From Schizochytrium sp. TIO01 (taxonomy: Eukaryota; Sar; Bigyra; Thraustochytrida; Thraustochytriidae), in NCBI GenBank assembly GCA_004764695.1, contig SMSO01000031.1:2527048-2591047 (forward strand): a DNA stretch of 64,000 nt, read 5' to 3'. Both the position numbers and the translations under genes were made by a program. Positions within the stretch are counted from its first letter, which is position 1; each line of letters begins with the position of its first letter. Under the pieces are notes generated by a model. It had not been told where the DNA came from. It did not search any database and saw nothing but the letters and a program-made list of their open reading frames with translations. Positions 41,668-53,580 of the stretch are shown here, one piece after another.

Positions 41668-42839
41668 GGCAGCAAGGCGGTAATTGACGGGGCGCCAGGC
41701 CCCGACAATCGCTGTTTGCTAAGCCTCTGTCTATCTAAGGAACAATGTCAAACTTGCCATCGCCTTCGATGCTAGCAGGTTTAGAAGGTGGGTGCGCACC
41801 TGCTGCTATTTGTGATTGACTAAAAATTGCTGTTGGTGAGGGATATGGTAAAGAAGACACGAAAATAGTGTTGTCGGAGTTTCTTCCTCCTGTCTCTAAG
41901 TCTCTCCTAAATAACGCAATAGACTTATAGTGCCGCTAATAGTTTTGTCGCACCAAGTGCTTTGGATGAAAATAAGACGAGAAAGAACCTTTTCTTCTAC
42001 TCTCTATCGTTGACTAGTTTTCTCTACCGGCAGCATGGCTTGCACACTCAAAACAACAGAAGCAGAAGATTTACATAAATGAGGAACGTCTAAGCTTCTT
42101 GGGTAGAACTAGAGGCTCTTGATAGGAGGAGCAATGTACTTACCACGAATAGCTTTGTGCAAGCTCAAACGGATATATTTCGCCACTATCACTTAAAAGG
42201 AAGACTGACTAATTGTACCGCCTATTCGGTTGCAGATATTGCAACTCAAGTAGGAAGTTTAGAAATATCACACTATGCCATCCGAATTACATACCAAGAA
42301 GAATCGAGGAAATAAAGGCAACTGTGCGGAGTTTAGCAATTATCTAACTTTTATTTTTATTTTTGTAAAGTTCACACTACCATACATAGTCAATTAAAAA
42401 TATATGTGGCCAATCTGTTGATATGATATAATTTCGTATCGCAGTAGCAAACATCTTGATCTTGGTTCGTACGATATTCCTGAATTCGTGGACGTCATAC
42501 TGGTTCGGCCTCAGGCTACTTCAGCTTTTTTCTTAATTGTGCTGTGCTTGACGGGAAGTCCTTGTGCAACATATATATAACCAACCACCCCTTCCCACCC
42601 TTTTCCCCCCAAACACTAACTAACTAACTAACTAACTAACTGACAAAGTAGGTATGAAGAACAATAAAGTAAAAAAAGAAGTGTTACATAAATCCAATTG
42701 TTTCCGTGGCTTCGCGAATGTAGCGGATAGAATAAATGCACCAGGTTTCCCAGAACCCTCAAATTCCAATGTCTTGCACGATTAAATGCTCATGCTCGTA
42801 TTAAAATAAAAGTGAAAATAAAATCGTTATTTTTTTTCT
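41668..42839. other. Channel upstream region and spacer
   Basis: Holds the channel promoter. A CTAA tetranucleotide repeat (about seven units) lies at about 42615-42641, after a short C-rich run. A weak two-exon ORF at 41745-41930 is listed separately. Otherwise no gene seen. Confidence 0.45.
41745..41930 (+). CDS. Weak two-exon micro-ORF, 34 aa, divergent from the channel gene
   Basis: Exon 1 is 41745-41787 and exon 2 is 41869-41930. The donor is GTGGGT and the acceptor AAAATAG; the 81-nt intron keeps the frame (phase 1). The product would be a short amphipathic peptide (MSNLPSPSMLAGLE joined to VLSEFLPPVSKSLL). Its start lies 77 bp from the channel ATG on the other strand. With so few codons an open frame can arise by chance; treat it as a transcript candidate only. 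Confidence 0.18.
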
Positions 42840-43098
42840 TTAGGTACTGAAGAAGGCGATGACTGTTTCTTCGTTCTGGCATGCGTTAAATGGAGCAGCT
42901 GGATCAAGGCGGTAGGTGTTCTGTAGACGTCGACTTTGCCAGTAGCGTGGAAGGGTCATTCTGAAAATTCCAGATATTACATCAAAAACCTTCTTTCCAT
43001 TTTTTTTTGCGCGCGTCACTATCAGGCATAGAGTTATTTGCCCACCTTGTGATCAAAATTTGAAGGGCGAAAAGCTCAGCTGAAGGTGGTGGCATCAT
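42840..43098 (-). CDS. Candidate small two-exon gene, 57 aa, unknown
   Basis: Exon 1 is 43098-43046 (two ATGs, then PPPSAELFALQILIT) and exon 2 is 42960-42840 with stop TAA. The 85-nt intron has donor GTGGGC and acceptor ATTTTCAG, phase 2, frame kept. Exon 2 encodes a basic aromatic stretch (MTLPRYWQSRRLQNTYRLDP) followed by a short acidic end and FFST. The second exon is more GC-rich than the AT-rich spacer around it, which speaks for coding. The size is typical of small mitochondrial or ribosomal subunits, but no family was recognised. Confidence 0.38.
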
Positions 43099-44565
43099 GC
43101 GACAATTGAACTTTCTCGCGATTATCTTTGTTCTGATTCATTTGCACCCCACTAAAAAGCGTGCATTGAAAAGCGTTTCTACAAAACAAGACATATGGGT
43201 TTTAACCTCTTTACGGCTACTAGTACGAGTCTCTGTTGCATCGATGTATCATATACTATTTAATACCCCCACCCCTAATCCTTGTTTGCCCCTCCGCAAG
43301 GCGTGCCAGGGGAGCACAACATTACTTTGCATATTCGGTTCAACCGAGTCATAGTTCTCCTCCAAGAAAAAAACCAATGCAACATTACAAACCTTACCAG
43401 TCAAATGCGCCACTGAAATGCTGTACCTAATACTGCGCCTATTCGGTAGCGCCAAGCCACATCTGTGATATGAAGAAGGTCAAGTTCGTGTCAGAAATAT
43501 CTACTTGTACATAGCCTGCTAGCGCCTCCCTAGCTCCGTAAATACTACCAACCTCTCCAAGTTCACGATAATCTTATCAATGGCCCTCTTCGTCGCTAGG
43601 TACTTATGCGCAGAGCACTACTTGAACTGTCAGATCTTTTATTCAATAACTATGTAGACACTCAGGTCACAAACCTAAACAAATACTCGGGTGCACAAAT
43701 TCTGTTAAAAAAATGATAATTCAAGAAATGAAGCATACGCCAGAGAGCCTTAAAATGTGAGATCCTTCTGAGAAGATCCACAAGATCGCAAATCCTTCTT
43801 TCACATCACACAACTATATTTTACCATAAACATCCAACCACCGCCTTGCTTAATTCAGGCCATCTTCTCTGTTGTTTCTACCACTACTCCACAGATACCT
43901 GCCCATTTCCCATGATGGACTCTAAAAAACCGAGAGGGAGAGAACACGAGAGTGAACAAATGAAATTCTTGGGCAAAGGTTCACAAAAATATTGTGTCAG
44001 CATGTTTTTAATTAAGAAGGAGAGAACTATCATAAGAATATTGTTTGGAATGACATTGCGTTTATATATATATATAATAACATAATAAGTACAAAGTAGA
44101 CGATCCAAACTATTACCATCCGCAAATTACAAACCTTTTCAAAACTGAAATACTGCACTTGAGCAATCAAAATAACGCGATGAAATATATGGGAATGAAA
44201 GAAAATTTGAAGAGAAAAATATTTCAGGGTTTCTAAAGATTTGTAGAGATCTTAGCTACCTCACATTTAAAATCAGTTCGGGAAACTGAGTGAATGAAGG
44301 CAGCCGACTTCACCCTTACCAGATACGCGCAGAAAAAATGTCTCCAAGGTGCAAGGTACTCAATAACAAACAGCACGTACACATTTCAAAATTTTATTCA
44401 CCACGATTTTTTAGAAGACTATCTGCAGTTCTCATCAGGGGTTATTCGAAACTAAGGAAAACCCCGAAAATGAACAGAGCTTTCAGAACAGGAAATATAA
44501 TGAGAGTACCATTTCGACCTGCTTTTCAACCCTAGTTCCCAATTTTGGAATTCGGTTAGCCTGGG

Positions 44566-44616
44566 CAGCGTCAGTAGCGATCCTCGCATAGAGGATTGGC
44601 ACGAGAAGCTGCTACA
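44566..44616 (+). other. Possible structured RNA hairpin (H/ACA-like shape)
   Basis: An inner stem ATCCTC (44580-44585) pairs with GAGGAT (44591-44596) around the loop GCATA. An outer stem CAGC (44566-44569) pairs with GCTG (44608-44611), with unpaired sides of about 10 nt between the stems, followed by ACA at 44614-44616. This is the outline of one half of an H/ACA snoRNA, but stems are short and no second half or promoter was identified. Confidence 0.15.
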
Positions 44617-45059
44617 TTTAACATCATAACAACGAAAAGAAAAAGCGCTGCATTAGCACCAACGTAAACAATCAAAGGCAACAAATCGAGAAATTATAGT
44701 TCAAACAATAGAAGAATCCCGGATCTTTTTTTTTAATAGCAGTATATCTTTTGGAAAAACACATTTCTTTGCTTATTTCGGCGGGTTATTTCTCCTCGTA
44801 TTTTCGTTGAATCATTCACAGTTTCGTCAGAATCACCTTTTGAAACTACTTTCAGTTTGGTGAAGAAAAAACATTTGAATTGGGTTGAGGCTTGCATAAA
44901 CCGTTTAGACTTGTCTAGTTAGTCTATCAATCGCAAAGTCTAAGAATAATAGTATCTGAGAAGGGATGTAATGTAGCATGCGTTTTCCAGCTATGTGAAG
45001 TGATGTAGGAAAGAAGCTAGTCTTTTGAGCGTCACATTTTTGAGTAAACCAAGCACGGA

Positions 45060-45392
45060 TCATGGATGCAGACTATCAAACCGAAAAATTGAAATAGATT
45101 CCACACACTTTAGGCAAGTGAGAGGTTTAACAACCGTTCGAAGCAGCGTTTCAAAGTTTAGAAACTTAAGACTTTGCAGTGAGTGATGAGGGAGATTCAG
45201 CAATGGTCGGAGTGTAAGAGCTCTAGCAGCTAATCTTGCCCGGAGATCAACACGGGGAAGAGGCAGACACAATTTAGTTATTACCTTGGCGCCCCGGCTA
45301 TCCATGAAATGATGTTCTAAAGATATTAGAATCCTGAGACTTATCTTGTAAGCCGAAAACCACGTTGCGCTGGATGAAGGGTCGACTTTCAT
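45060..45392 (-). CDS. Weak ORF, 110 aa, leucine-rich; perhaps a gene remnant
   Basis: ATG-led at 45392. Leu-rich in the second half (ALTLRPLLNLPHHSLQSLKFL and FETLLRTVVKPLTCLKC), faintly like leucine-rich repeats, but without a clear repeating consensus. It is longer than most chance ORFs in this AT-rich spacer. No intron or neighbouring exon could be linked to it. Confidence 0.22.
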   Translation of the reverse strand: MKVDPSSSATWFSAYKISLRILISLEHHFMDSRGAKVITKLCLPLPRVDLRARLAARALTLRPLLNLPHHSLQSLKFLNFETLLRTVVKPLTCLKCVESISIFRFDSLHP

Positions 45393-46777
45393 GCTTAAAT
45401 TAAATTATCCTGCGAAGCCTCACTTCTAATTTTTATTATTATTAAGTCTGCTTGTCTTTATGGGAAAATGCACAACTCAGCTCACCAGCAATCCAAAACT
45501 TTTCTCCATATCAGGATGGAATGCCAAGCCTTTGCGCATAGTTCGCCACCGTATAAGGACATGTTAAAACCTACGCACCTCAAACCGATCGTACACAGAT
45601 TATTGCATCACCTCGAGGACATGCGGGTGTTTGTTCCTGAACGAGTTTGTCCAGGTTTTCCCTGAGAGACGAAGCACCTCACAGAAGACAGCTTATTGTT
45701 CATCGCAACTATAAAGTGCATCGCACCCTGGAATGGGCTTTTTTTGAATGTGATTGGATCTCCAGCAAAATTGTGGATGGGTTTGAGAATTCACAAGATA
45801 GACCGATGCTTTTGATATGGGCACGTTCATATCATGATTCATAATTATCATAAAAAAGAAAGAGAAAAGGAAATTCCTTTGTATTGAAAGGAATCCTTAA
45901 TTGTGATGTTGTTTTCCTTGTAAAATCTACTCATTTTTCGAGTTGCCTGGGTCGGGACGAGAGTTTACAAATGTTGGGCAAAGTGGGAAATATGAAGTCG
46001 GTGCTATAGAGGCGGATGGGAGTAATAGTCATTGCGCCAGAGGAATCTTGATTTTGCTAACTTTCCAAATATCCATGCCAACTATTCTACCTAGCTACTT
46101 AGCTACCTACTAGTCGCTATCTTGAAAAGAAACGGCCATCTCAGGAGAACTCTATTTCTACCAACCGAGCATACCCAAGCGCAACGCATAGCTAATAATA
46201 GGCTATATGCCCTCTACCCCTCCTTCCTCCCCACCTCACACAGAGACTCTTAGATAGCTCCTAGTTTTCATCATAGTAATCCCACTTTCCCCACTTCGCC
46301 TGTTTACTCAAAAGTTAGTTAATCCAAGTAGCACTACTTATACCTGATGCTAATGACATGGTCTCTCTAGTACAAGCAGGTATTACTACCTACTATCCAC
46401 TAGTAGATGTATTCAAAAATGTTCAAACATTGATAAACCCCCCTAAAACATAACTACCGTAGCCAGGTCTTACTCAAAATATACTGAAAACAATAGTACG
46501 CTGGGGAAACAGTTCTCTTTACTTTTTTTTTTGAATGGTTACTGTTCCTAGCCTAATATTAGGAACTTATGATGATAATGAGAGTGAGTTTCTTATTTTT
46601 AAATTTGAGTTTTGTAGTTTGTTTGATTGACTGTTTGTCTGTTTCTTTACAGAGGGTGAGAATCGAGGTGGTTTCGCGCCTATTTATCATAGCTTGGGCT
46701 CGCTGGGGCGTGTCCTCCGTAACTAAAGCAAACCTCTCGCTCCGGAGGCGAGATCTCGCTCGTTGGACGGCACCAAC

Positions 46778-49523
46778 ATGGTACGTGGTCCCAGGGACGC
46801 AACGCTAGCTTAGGTTGACTCGTGTTGAGAGTGTCTCAAGGCGATGGTTCATGGCACGACTGGCAACTTGGAATGAAAGAATGGGATAGAGGAGACTTTT
46901 GATCGTCTCTCTTCTTCTTCTTCTCCTTCTATATGTTCCGTTATACAGCTCTTTCACCTTAAGGGAATGCTTCAAGGGATATATGGATTTAACTTCGTTA
47001 AATTCTTTACACATAGGACATGTCGAGCTCAGGACAGAAGCAACACCATCTGTTTGAGAATTTCTTACTGACAAAGATTGGGATTCGTGCTGCTCGGTTG
47101 AACTTTTCTGTGTGCTCTGTTACAGGATGGTGAAAATGACAACAATGTGTGGAATACCACTCGGGCAAAACCTGGGTACTCGAATAAGGTGCGTACTTCT
47201 TTAATATTGATTCTAAGACAGAATTTGAATGTCGCTAACTTTAGCTTGTGGAATTCTTGACTTTTCTAAACTCATCACCGTTGTTCAAACTCTATTTTGG
47301 CATGGGAATGTGATGTACCTTCAAATACCTTTTTGTAATTTTATATGGCACATGTTTTGATCGCTTTCCGCGATGCAGTTGTTCTATGGGAATGTTGAGT
47401 ACCGAGGCGGCCTCCTTGCTGGTGGTGGCGATGATTTCTCAGGTATGAACTTTGGTAATGGGTCTTTACGTCGTCAATCTCACTACAATCCGGACCAAGG
47501 TGCTCCCCGGCGATGGTATACGGAAGATGATTACTCAGGAAGACGACCGAGACCTGAGACTGCTACAGGTAATCCACCTACCTCTTTTCATGAGCGAGAC
47601 GATTTATGGGCGCAACGAGGAGCTGCCTTGCCATCATCTAATGATCGAATTCTTCACACGTCACAACCGCCGCGGCATCATCAGTCGCAGCAGCGTCTCT
47701 CAGAGCGTGCATCATATATGGCGGATAACTGGACCCACGGCGAAGATCTCGATTATAAGTATTCTCGTCCTATGACAACTGATGGCAGCAACGGGATACA
47801 CTACGGTGGTGCACGCACCCGTGCGCATGAGCTGGTAGAGCACGTAACGTCGAGTGCACTTCGCGAGCAGCTTAGTGAACGCGACCTTGATTTGCTTGAA
47901 CTGAAAACCCGCCAATTTCAAGAAACATCAGAATTCCGTGCCGCTTTGAAGCAACGCGAAATGGAGCTTATTGATCGCGAGCAGGCTCTACGAAAACAAA
48001 ATGACAAGCTGCAACGCGACCGAGAGCAACTTCAGGAGATCAAACACAAACACGAGAAGGAAAAGGCTAATTTTAAGAGCAAAATAAGTACCTACATGCG
48101 CGAGGCTGACAAAATGCGTAAGATTGTTAGCCATACAAATCAAAAAATGATCCTGATGGACAAAAAGCATAAGGAAGAGATTGCGCGAAAGGATAACAGT
48201 TTGGCACGTTTCCAACGTGATTTGGAGCTCTACGAAGCGCGCGTTCAAAAAGCAGAAGCTCAAGTTGCGACTGCTTCTCACACGGAGCTTCATCTGCGAC
48301 AGACCAATACAGATATTGCAGCTGAAATTGCAAGCTTACGAAGTTCTGAAAGAAAACTTCATGAACAGGTGGACCGTGCCCGTCTTCGGGAGACTGAACT
48401 TGAAGATGCTTTGAGTAATATGAGGGAGGAACGCGAACGAGCTGAGGATCGCGCAACGCGGGCCATTCGTGCTGCAGAAGATGCAAGTCGTCATTTGTCT
48501 ACTGAGAAGCTTCGAGCAGCAGCCCTGGAAGATGATGTGACTAAACTTCGTGAAGCCGTGAGCTCCATGAATGCTCTTCGCTTGAAACAAAAACATGATG
48601 TAGTCACAAGTCCCAAGCAAATTGCTAATTTTACCGCGGATGACGCCCAATCACCATTGTCACCAAAGAGTCCTGGCCGTCAAGAGTACCTAGAGATGCT
48701 AGGCGAAGTCAAACGTTGTTTAGCAGAGGTTCAAGAGTCAAAACGTGAGAACACAAAGTTAGAGGAAAGGGCTGCAAAGGCTGAGAGTGAGCTTGAGGAA
48801 CTTCGGAAGATCCACCTTAAGCAAGGACAGAGTCAGGGCAATAACAAAAATTCCCCCTCCTTGAATGGTGGCCATAATGTTGAACTTGATGATGTGGCTT
48901 CCTCTGCTCGACTCCGCGAAGAATTGGAGCGTCAAGAAAAAACACTTGCGCAAGCCGAATGGGATCGTGTTGCCGCTGAACAAGAGGTGCAGGCTCTGCG
49001 AACAGCTTTAAGTGATGTTAAGAAAGAACTGGATGAAGCCCGGGAAGGTCTACGTGATGCCGATGGCCTTGTCACCGACTTACAAGATATGCTTGAGTCA
49101 GAAAAGGGCGCAAATTCTGAGCTTCAACAACAGTTTGAAGATACACTATTTAAACTAGATGAAGTTGAGGCAAAGCTAGCTGCCAATCAGCTTGACGCCG
49201 CCAAACATCAAGCTCAGGAGCAAGGGTTGACCCGTACGCTTATGACCGATATCTCCCAATATTTAGGTGCAGTGCGGCGTTTAATGGCTCTTCTTAATGC
49301 CTTTCTTGAGGGAGAACAGCCCTCTATGGATGTGTTGCTTGATGATGTTGACACTCTAGACGCAGGCATCGACTTTACGAAGCTCTCAGACCAAGACCGC
49401 ATCGAAGCGGTGCAAGGGCTTAAGAGCAAGTTGGCTGCTAGTCGTGAGTCTGTATCACAGGTCCGTTCTCGCATAGCTGATCGGTACGCAGAAACACTTG
49501 GTAGTGATTGTAATGTGCAATGA
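46778..49523 (+). CDS. Coiled-coil protein, probably three exons, about 736 aa
   Basis: The long exon is 47379-49523. Upstream, an exon at 47126-47188 (DGENDNNVWNTTRAKPGYSN) is bounded by acceptor TTACAG and donor GTGCGT and is in frame with it. The ATG at 46778-46780 is followed directly by donor GTACGT, so the start codon would be alone on exon 1. Introns would be 46781-47125 and 47189-47378. A simpler model starts at the ATG at 47373 in the long exon, which overlaps the acceptor. Residues 1-170 are polar with aromatic/Gly patches; about 175-620 is a nearly continuous coiled coil (Glu/Lys/Arg/Leu heptads), broken by a Pro/Ser linker near 420-440; a second helical region follows to the end. 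This resembles centrosomal, basal-body or intraflagellar coiled-coil proteins, but no family is recognisable. Confidence 0.8.
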
Positions 49524-50272
49524 TTTATGTATAAATCTAAAGATCGTTTCTTGATGGGGTTATGTTGTATACATATCTTTACTTTTATAGAAATATTCTA
49601 AGCTCTTCACCAACTGAAAGACCAGAAGTCCCATTTCATCTTTCCAATTCAGTTTCATCTCTTTCGTATATAAATTACCCTATCCTGATTTTGTCTGTGG
49701 TCCAACAGAGAACACATCTTCTCTCGTATCCTGGTAAAATCATTGTCTTATCCAAACATTGTTAATTCATTTTTAATTAGAGTATTACATTATTGAAATG
49801 GGTTATTTTCTTGCAAGAGCTCCGTGGTGTTTTTATTTAAAACAAATTCTATTTCCAAAGTCTTCAGTCCAAGTGTGCTTGTTTCGGTTTACTTGGGTGT
49901 CTTCCAAGTAGATGGAGCTATACCCTTTAAACAAGTACTCTCCTTCAAGTGCCCGTTAAAGTGAGAGCAAAGCACATTTTAGATGTACAGAACTCTGCTG
50001 TCTCATACTCTCTTTCTACTTCCTATTGATAAAAAAAAGATAGAAGCAACACTGGCTTTACCACGTAATTAGACCTAGTCCATTTAAAGATTGATCATGC
50101 CGCTATGAAAAACTACCTATCTACTAATTGTCTGACCAGTAGAAGAACGCTACTAGATAGTAGAAGACTACATAAAATAGAAAAAGCAAGCAGCATTGTA
50201 GCGAAACAACAGCAGCGACCTGTAGATTTGTAATTAAATCTGAGCCTGATTTCGCTCAACAGCGGCGCAAGA
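49524..50272. other. Spacer between two plus-strand genes
   Basis: 749 bp holding the coiled-coil gene 3' flank and the promoter of the gene at 50273. No gene or defined element seen. Confidence 0.45.
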
Positions 50273-51664
50273 ATGGGTTGCCAGGCTCGCACTTCGTGCG
50301 CTTTCCTTCTTATCATTGCGGCAGTACTCTCAGATGTCTGGGTAGGCTCTGCGGCGAGCTTGCCAACCCTTTCAAAAAAGACTTCTCTGGCGATTTCTGA
50401 TGTTGATGATGCCGTGGCGCTTTGGACCAACGACTCCCACGCAATCATTGCGCGTGAGTCTGGTGAGATTACTGCATGGATTATGGATGAGGATGGGTAT
50501 TTTCCTGCTGAGCCTCAGGGCATTCAAGTTTGCAAGAGCATAAACGGCATGGCGACGATCTTGGGAGCTACCTCTGTTATGACCATGACATCAGCTATCT
50601 CTGAGATCTTGTCTGTGCCAATTGCTAGTAATGGCACACACGTTCGGGAACTTGATTTGGACAATTGTGTAGTTTCTAGTATTGATATTATTTCAGCTTC
50701 TGCGAAGAGCCTTCTCGGGTTCACGGACAGCTCACTTAGCACCATGGCGATGGTAACGGATGGCGTTCTGGCAATATCTTCGGCGACAACGCTTAGTGTA
50801 GACTCCTCTGCAAATGCACTATCGAGGCGTATTGTTTTCGTTGACACCTTTTCAGGCTCTCCGACACATATGATTAAGGTTGATTTGTCATATGGTGGCG
50901 TTTGGGATTTATTTCCGGCACTGGAGGATAACGCAATCGGGATCCTGCAGATTAGCGGTACGGATAACTCAACAGTAATGGCCGAGGCAGCAGTCTTTAA
51001 GTATAACTCAAGCAATGTTCTAAACTTGGCGAATCTGGCTGACTACACTACTGAGTCCCTTACGAGTGCATTTTCTGCGTTACCTGCAATTGTCCAAGCA
51101 GGCTCACCATTTATTTCGACATCGTTGAGCCAAAACATAGTAAACGTACACGCTGTTTCGTTTGACTGGGATGATTATTTAGATCATTTACTGCTTTTGG
51201 AGAGCGAGACAACTCAAGCCGAGCTAGTGCTGTACGAGGAAAGCCCAACGAGTAGGCCGACATCGAAACCAACAGTTCTTACACTGTCCCCCACCCCAGA
51301 ACCGACATTGCCTTTGTCGACCACGCAGCCAACGGGTAGTCCGTCTTATGCTCCAACCCCTTTCCCTACACCACATAAGATTGTCACTTCGGCACCAACA
51401 TCTGCAAGCCTACTGCCAGAAGACATGCAGGTGAACTTTTTCGCTGCAGTGCTGGGGCTCTCTGCACTGACATGTTGTTGCGGATTTATCTACACGGTGA
51501 GTCGTCGCTGTAGGGCTTCGCAGCACCACAGGCGTGAAGACGATGGTCTAGGAGAATTTGAGATGATCGACGAACCAATGTTCGATTCTTTTCTGGAGGG
51601 CCAGCAACAGCAACAACGTCGTCGTCGCACATCGTTCGGTTCTGAAGAGGTGGCTGTGATCTAG
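50273..51664 (+). CDS. Type I membrane protein with Pro/Thr-rich stalk, 463 aa
   Basis: ATG at 50273. Residues 1-28 form a signal peptide (FLLIIAAVLSDVWVGSAAS). The extracellular part, to about 325, has several N-glycosylation sites (NDS, NGT, NSS, NST-type). Residues about 326-380 are a mucin-like stalk rich in Pro, Thr and Ser (SPTSRPTSKPT), a form common in stramenopile surface proteins. A TM segment lies near 388-410 (FFAAVLGLSALTCCCGFIYTV), followed by a basic stop-transfer (RRCRASQHHRRED) and a short tail with poly-Gln/Arg. The ectodomain has repeated VDL/SST-rich strands suggesting a beta fold, perhaps a propeller, but no family is recognised. Likely a cell-surface or endomembrane glycoprotein. 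Confidence 0.85.
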   Translation: MGCQARTSCAFLLIIAAVLSDVWVGSAASLPTLSKKTSLAISDVDDAVALWTNDSHAIIARESGEITAWIMDEDGYFPAEPQGIQVCKSINGMATILGATSVMTMTSAISEILSVPIASNGTHVRELDLDNCVVSSIDIISASAKSLLGFTDSSLSTMAMVTDGVLAISSATTLSVDSSANALSRRIVFVDTFSGSPTHMIKVDLSYGGVWDLFPALEDNAIGILQISGTDNSTVMAEAAVFKYNSSNVLNLANLADYTTESLTSAFSALPAIVQAGSPFISTSLSQNIVNVHAVSFDWDDYLDHLLLLESETTQAELVLYEESPTSRPTSKPTVLTLSPTPEPTLPLSTTQPTGSPSYAPTPFPTPHKIVTSAPTSASLLPEDMQVNFFAAVLGLSALTCCCGFIYTVSRRCRASQHHRREDDGLGEFEMIDEPMFDSFLEGQQQQQRRRRTSFGSEEVAVI

Positions 51665-53580
51665 CTTAGGTTTTCTCTTTGTCCAAAGATCCCCTTTTGC
51701 ATGTGTAGTAGCTTGATATCCTACCCTTGGATTTTGCTCTCTTGACAATAGAAATTACGTAGGCAGCTTTTTCTACATGCCGGGGTTTCATACATCAGAG
51801 CTTATCAGAGAAAATTTTACCATCTTCTATGACTGATGAAAATCATATCCCTCTAAATCGGGGATGCATGCCATAACGGAGGTACCTTTATACCGAAATG
51901 TGGTCAGATAGGCACTATGAAATACCACTTATACATACATACGTACATACGTACATACATATCACGTGTACTTACAGTTGTTTAAAAAGGAGCCAATTTA
52001 AAAAATCATCAAAAAAGTAATAATACCTTCACCGTCTTAGTTTTACTAAACTTTCGTTGGGTTGCTTTGGACCTTTAATCAGAATCGATCTATATTTCAA
52101 TGGCACCTACGCACAACATCAAATTGAATGTGTAGGTCTAAATTCAATTTTCTCACCCAAACAAGAGTTTAATCCATTATTTGAAAAGGAAGATTGGGTG
52201 GGCTCCACTAAACACGGGTGCATGGTGCTTATGTTGTTACTTGAGTAAAGCTATGTTGGTTTAAAAAAGCAATTCTTGAGTTCAGATCTTGATCTACTTA
52301 AGTTTTCAGCGTTTACATGCATTTCTTTGTGTTGAATTGTCAATTCTCGTATTCTTATTCTTATTATTGTGTTCGTTCTTTTGCTTTAATTAAAAGTGAA
52401 GAAGAGAGTAATACAGAGCGGAATTTGATGTGGTTAACAAGAGAGGATAGAACCTGTGTTGTTTCATCTGCTGCTGAAAGGATTTTCATGTAAGCGAGAT
52501 TCACTTAAATAAACAATATGCGCCCAAGTAGGAACCTTTGGAACACCTTATTTCCTCTTTAAGGTGGATTGTTTCATCCAACAACAAATTGATGGACGTG
52601 GCGTTGACAACATCAGGGTTTGGCCCTCTTGCTCGCTCAACGAGGTTAGCGTGATACCAAAAACCGATGGTCACGCAGAAAATGCTCATTGTGACTCTTT
52701 CTTCGTCAAGCGGCCGGCTTGTACCCTCGCTTGACACAAGTTGCGTCTCCACGGTCAGCAAACCCTGAAAAGGCTTGGCCTTTAGGCTACATAAGGGATA
52801 GTTAGGACTCGCCTAGCACCCAACCCATACGTTGAGTATCCTCATTCCGAAAGTGAATAAATTCTTATAAACTTCACTGCTTCTGACTACACATACAATG
52901 GACTAAATTGCACTCAATGGACTAAACTGCGAAGGTCGCCGGAACGGCGCCTCTTTAGTAGCACTCACCCGCGTGTGTATAGAGCTGGCAATACAGATCA
53001 GACTTGCTTTCTCTGTAGCTCTGTCTGATATGACAGAGAAGAGCAGCAAGATCCCGATACTGCGTGCCGGTTTGTTGTATCTTGTTCTCTAATAAGTTCA
53101 TTCGCACGAGAAGAAGAAGAAGAAGAAAAAGCACCAAAATGAGAAATAACGCTGTGAGCTTGAGGCCATCGATTTTGCTCTTTCCGAAAGAGCGACGTAC
53201 AATGAAACAAACTGTATTGTCTATAGTACCTAGATATCTCTTCACTGTAGCTCTCCTCCTCCTTCTTTCTGGCACAATAGTATGCTGTCTCCCAAAAAAG
53301 AACAAAAAAAGAAAAAAGAAAAAAGAGAAAAAAACACAATGAAGATGATACCAACCGCAGCACGCCTTTATCCAGCAAATCAAACATAGGCGTCCACAGT
53401 CCTGTCCTTTCTGTATGTCTTCTTTGGCATAACCGCCTGTGCGTTCATGCTAGCCTCGCAGGATCATCTTGAGGTGCAAGGTGACAAACAGAAGGAAAGT
53501 GGTTGGGCGGCTAAACTTTCTTTCTATTTTTTGTTGCTACTTACCTAGGTAGTGTTTAGTACTATGAACCTATCGATTGA
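51665..53580. other. Spacer upstream of the LeuRS gene
   Basis: Includes a TACA/TACG tract at about 51931-51960, a GAAGAA-rich tract at about 53107-53130 and an AAAAAG-rich tract at about 53285-53340. A minus-strand open stretch at 52501-52761 is listed separately. The LeuRS promoter must lie near the end. Confidence 0.45.
52501..52761 (-). pseudogene. Possible gene fragment, 86 codons or more, unknown
   Basis: The frame is open further upstream to a stop near 52817, with no ATG at its head; the first ATG gives about 61 residues (from MSIFCVTIGFWYHAN). The patch is more GC-rich than its surroundings and reads protein-like (NLVERARGPNPDVVNATSIN), so it may be a remnant or an exon whose partners were not found. 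No family recognised. Confidence 0.22.

Larger units (their letters stand above)
43099..46777. other. Gene-poor spacer
   Basis: 3.7 kb of AT-rich sequence with CTACTA-type motifs near 46080-46120 and 46380-46420 and a TATATA tract near 44065. It includes a weak LRR-like ORF on the minus strand and a hairpin candidate, both listed separately. No strong gene. Confidence 0.45.

Noticed and set aside
46569-46808. 79-codon ORF upstream of the coiled-coil gene
   Set aside because: Runs through the proposed donor at 46781 in another frame; hydrophobic head followed by random composition.
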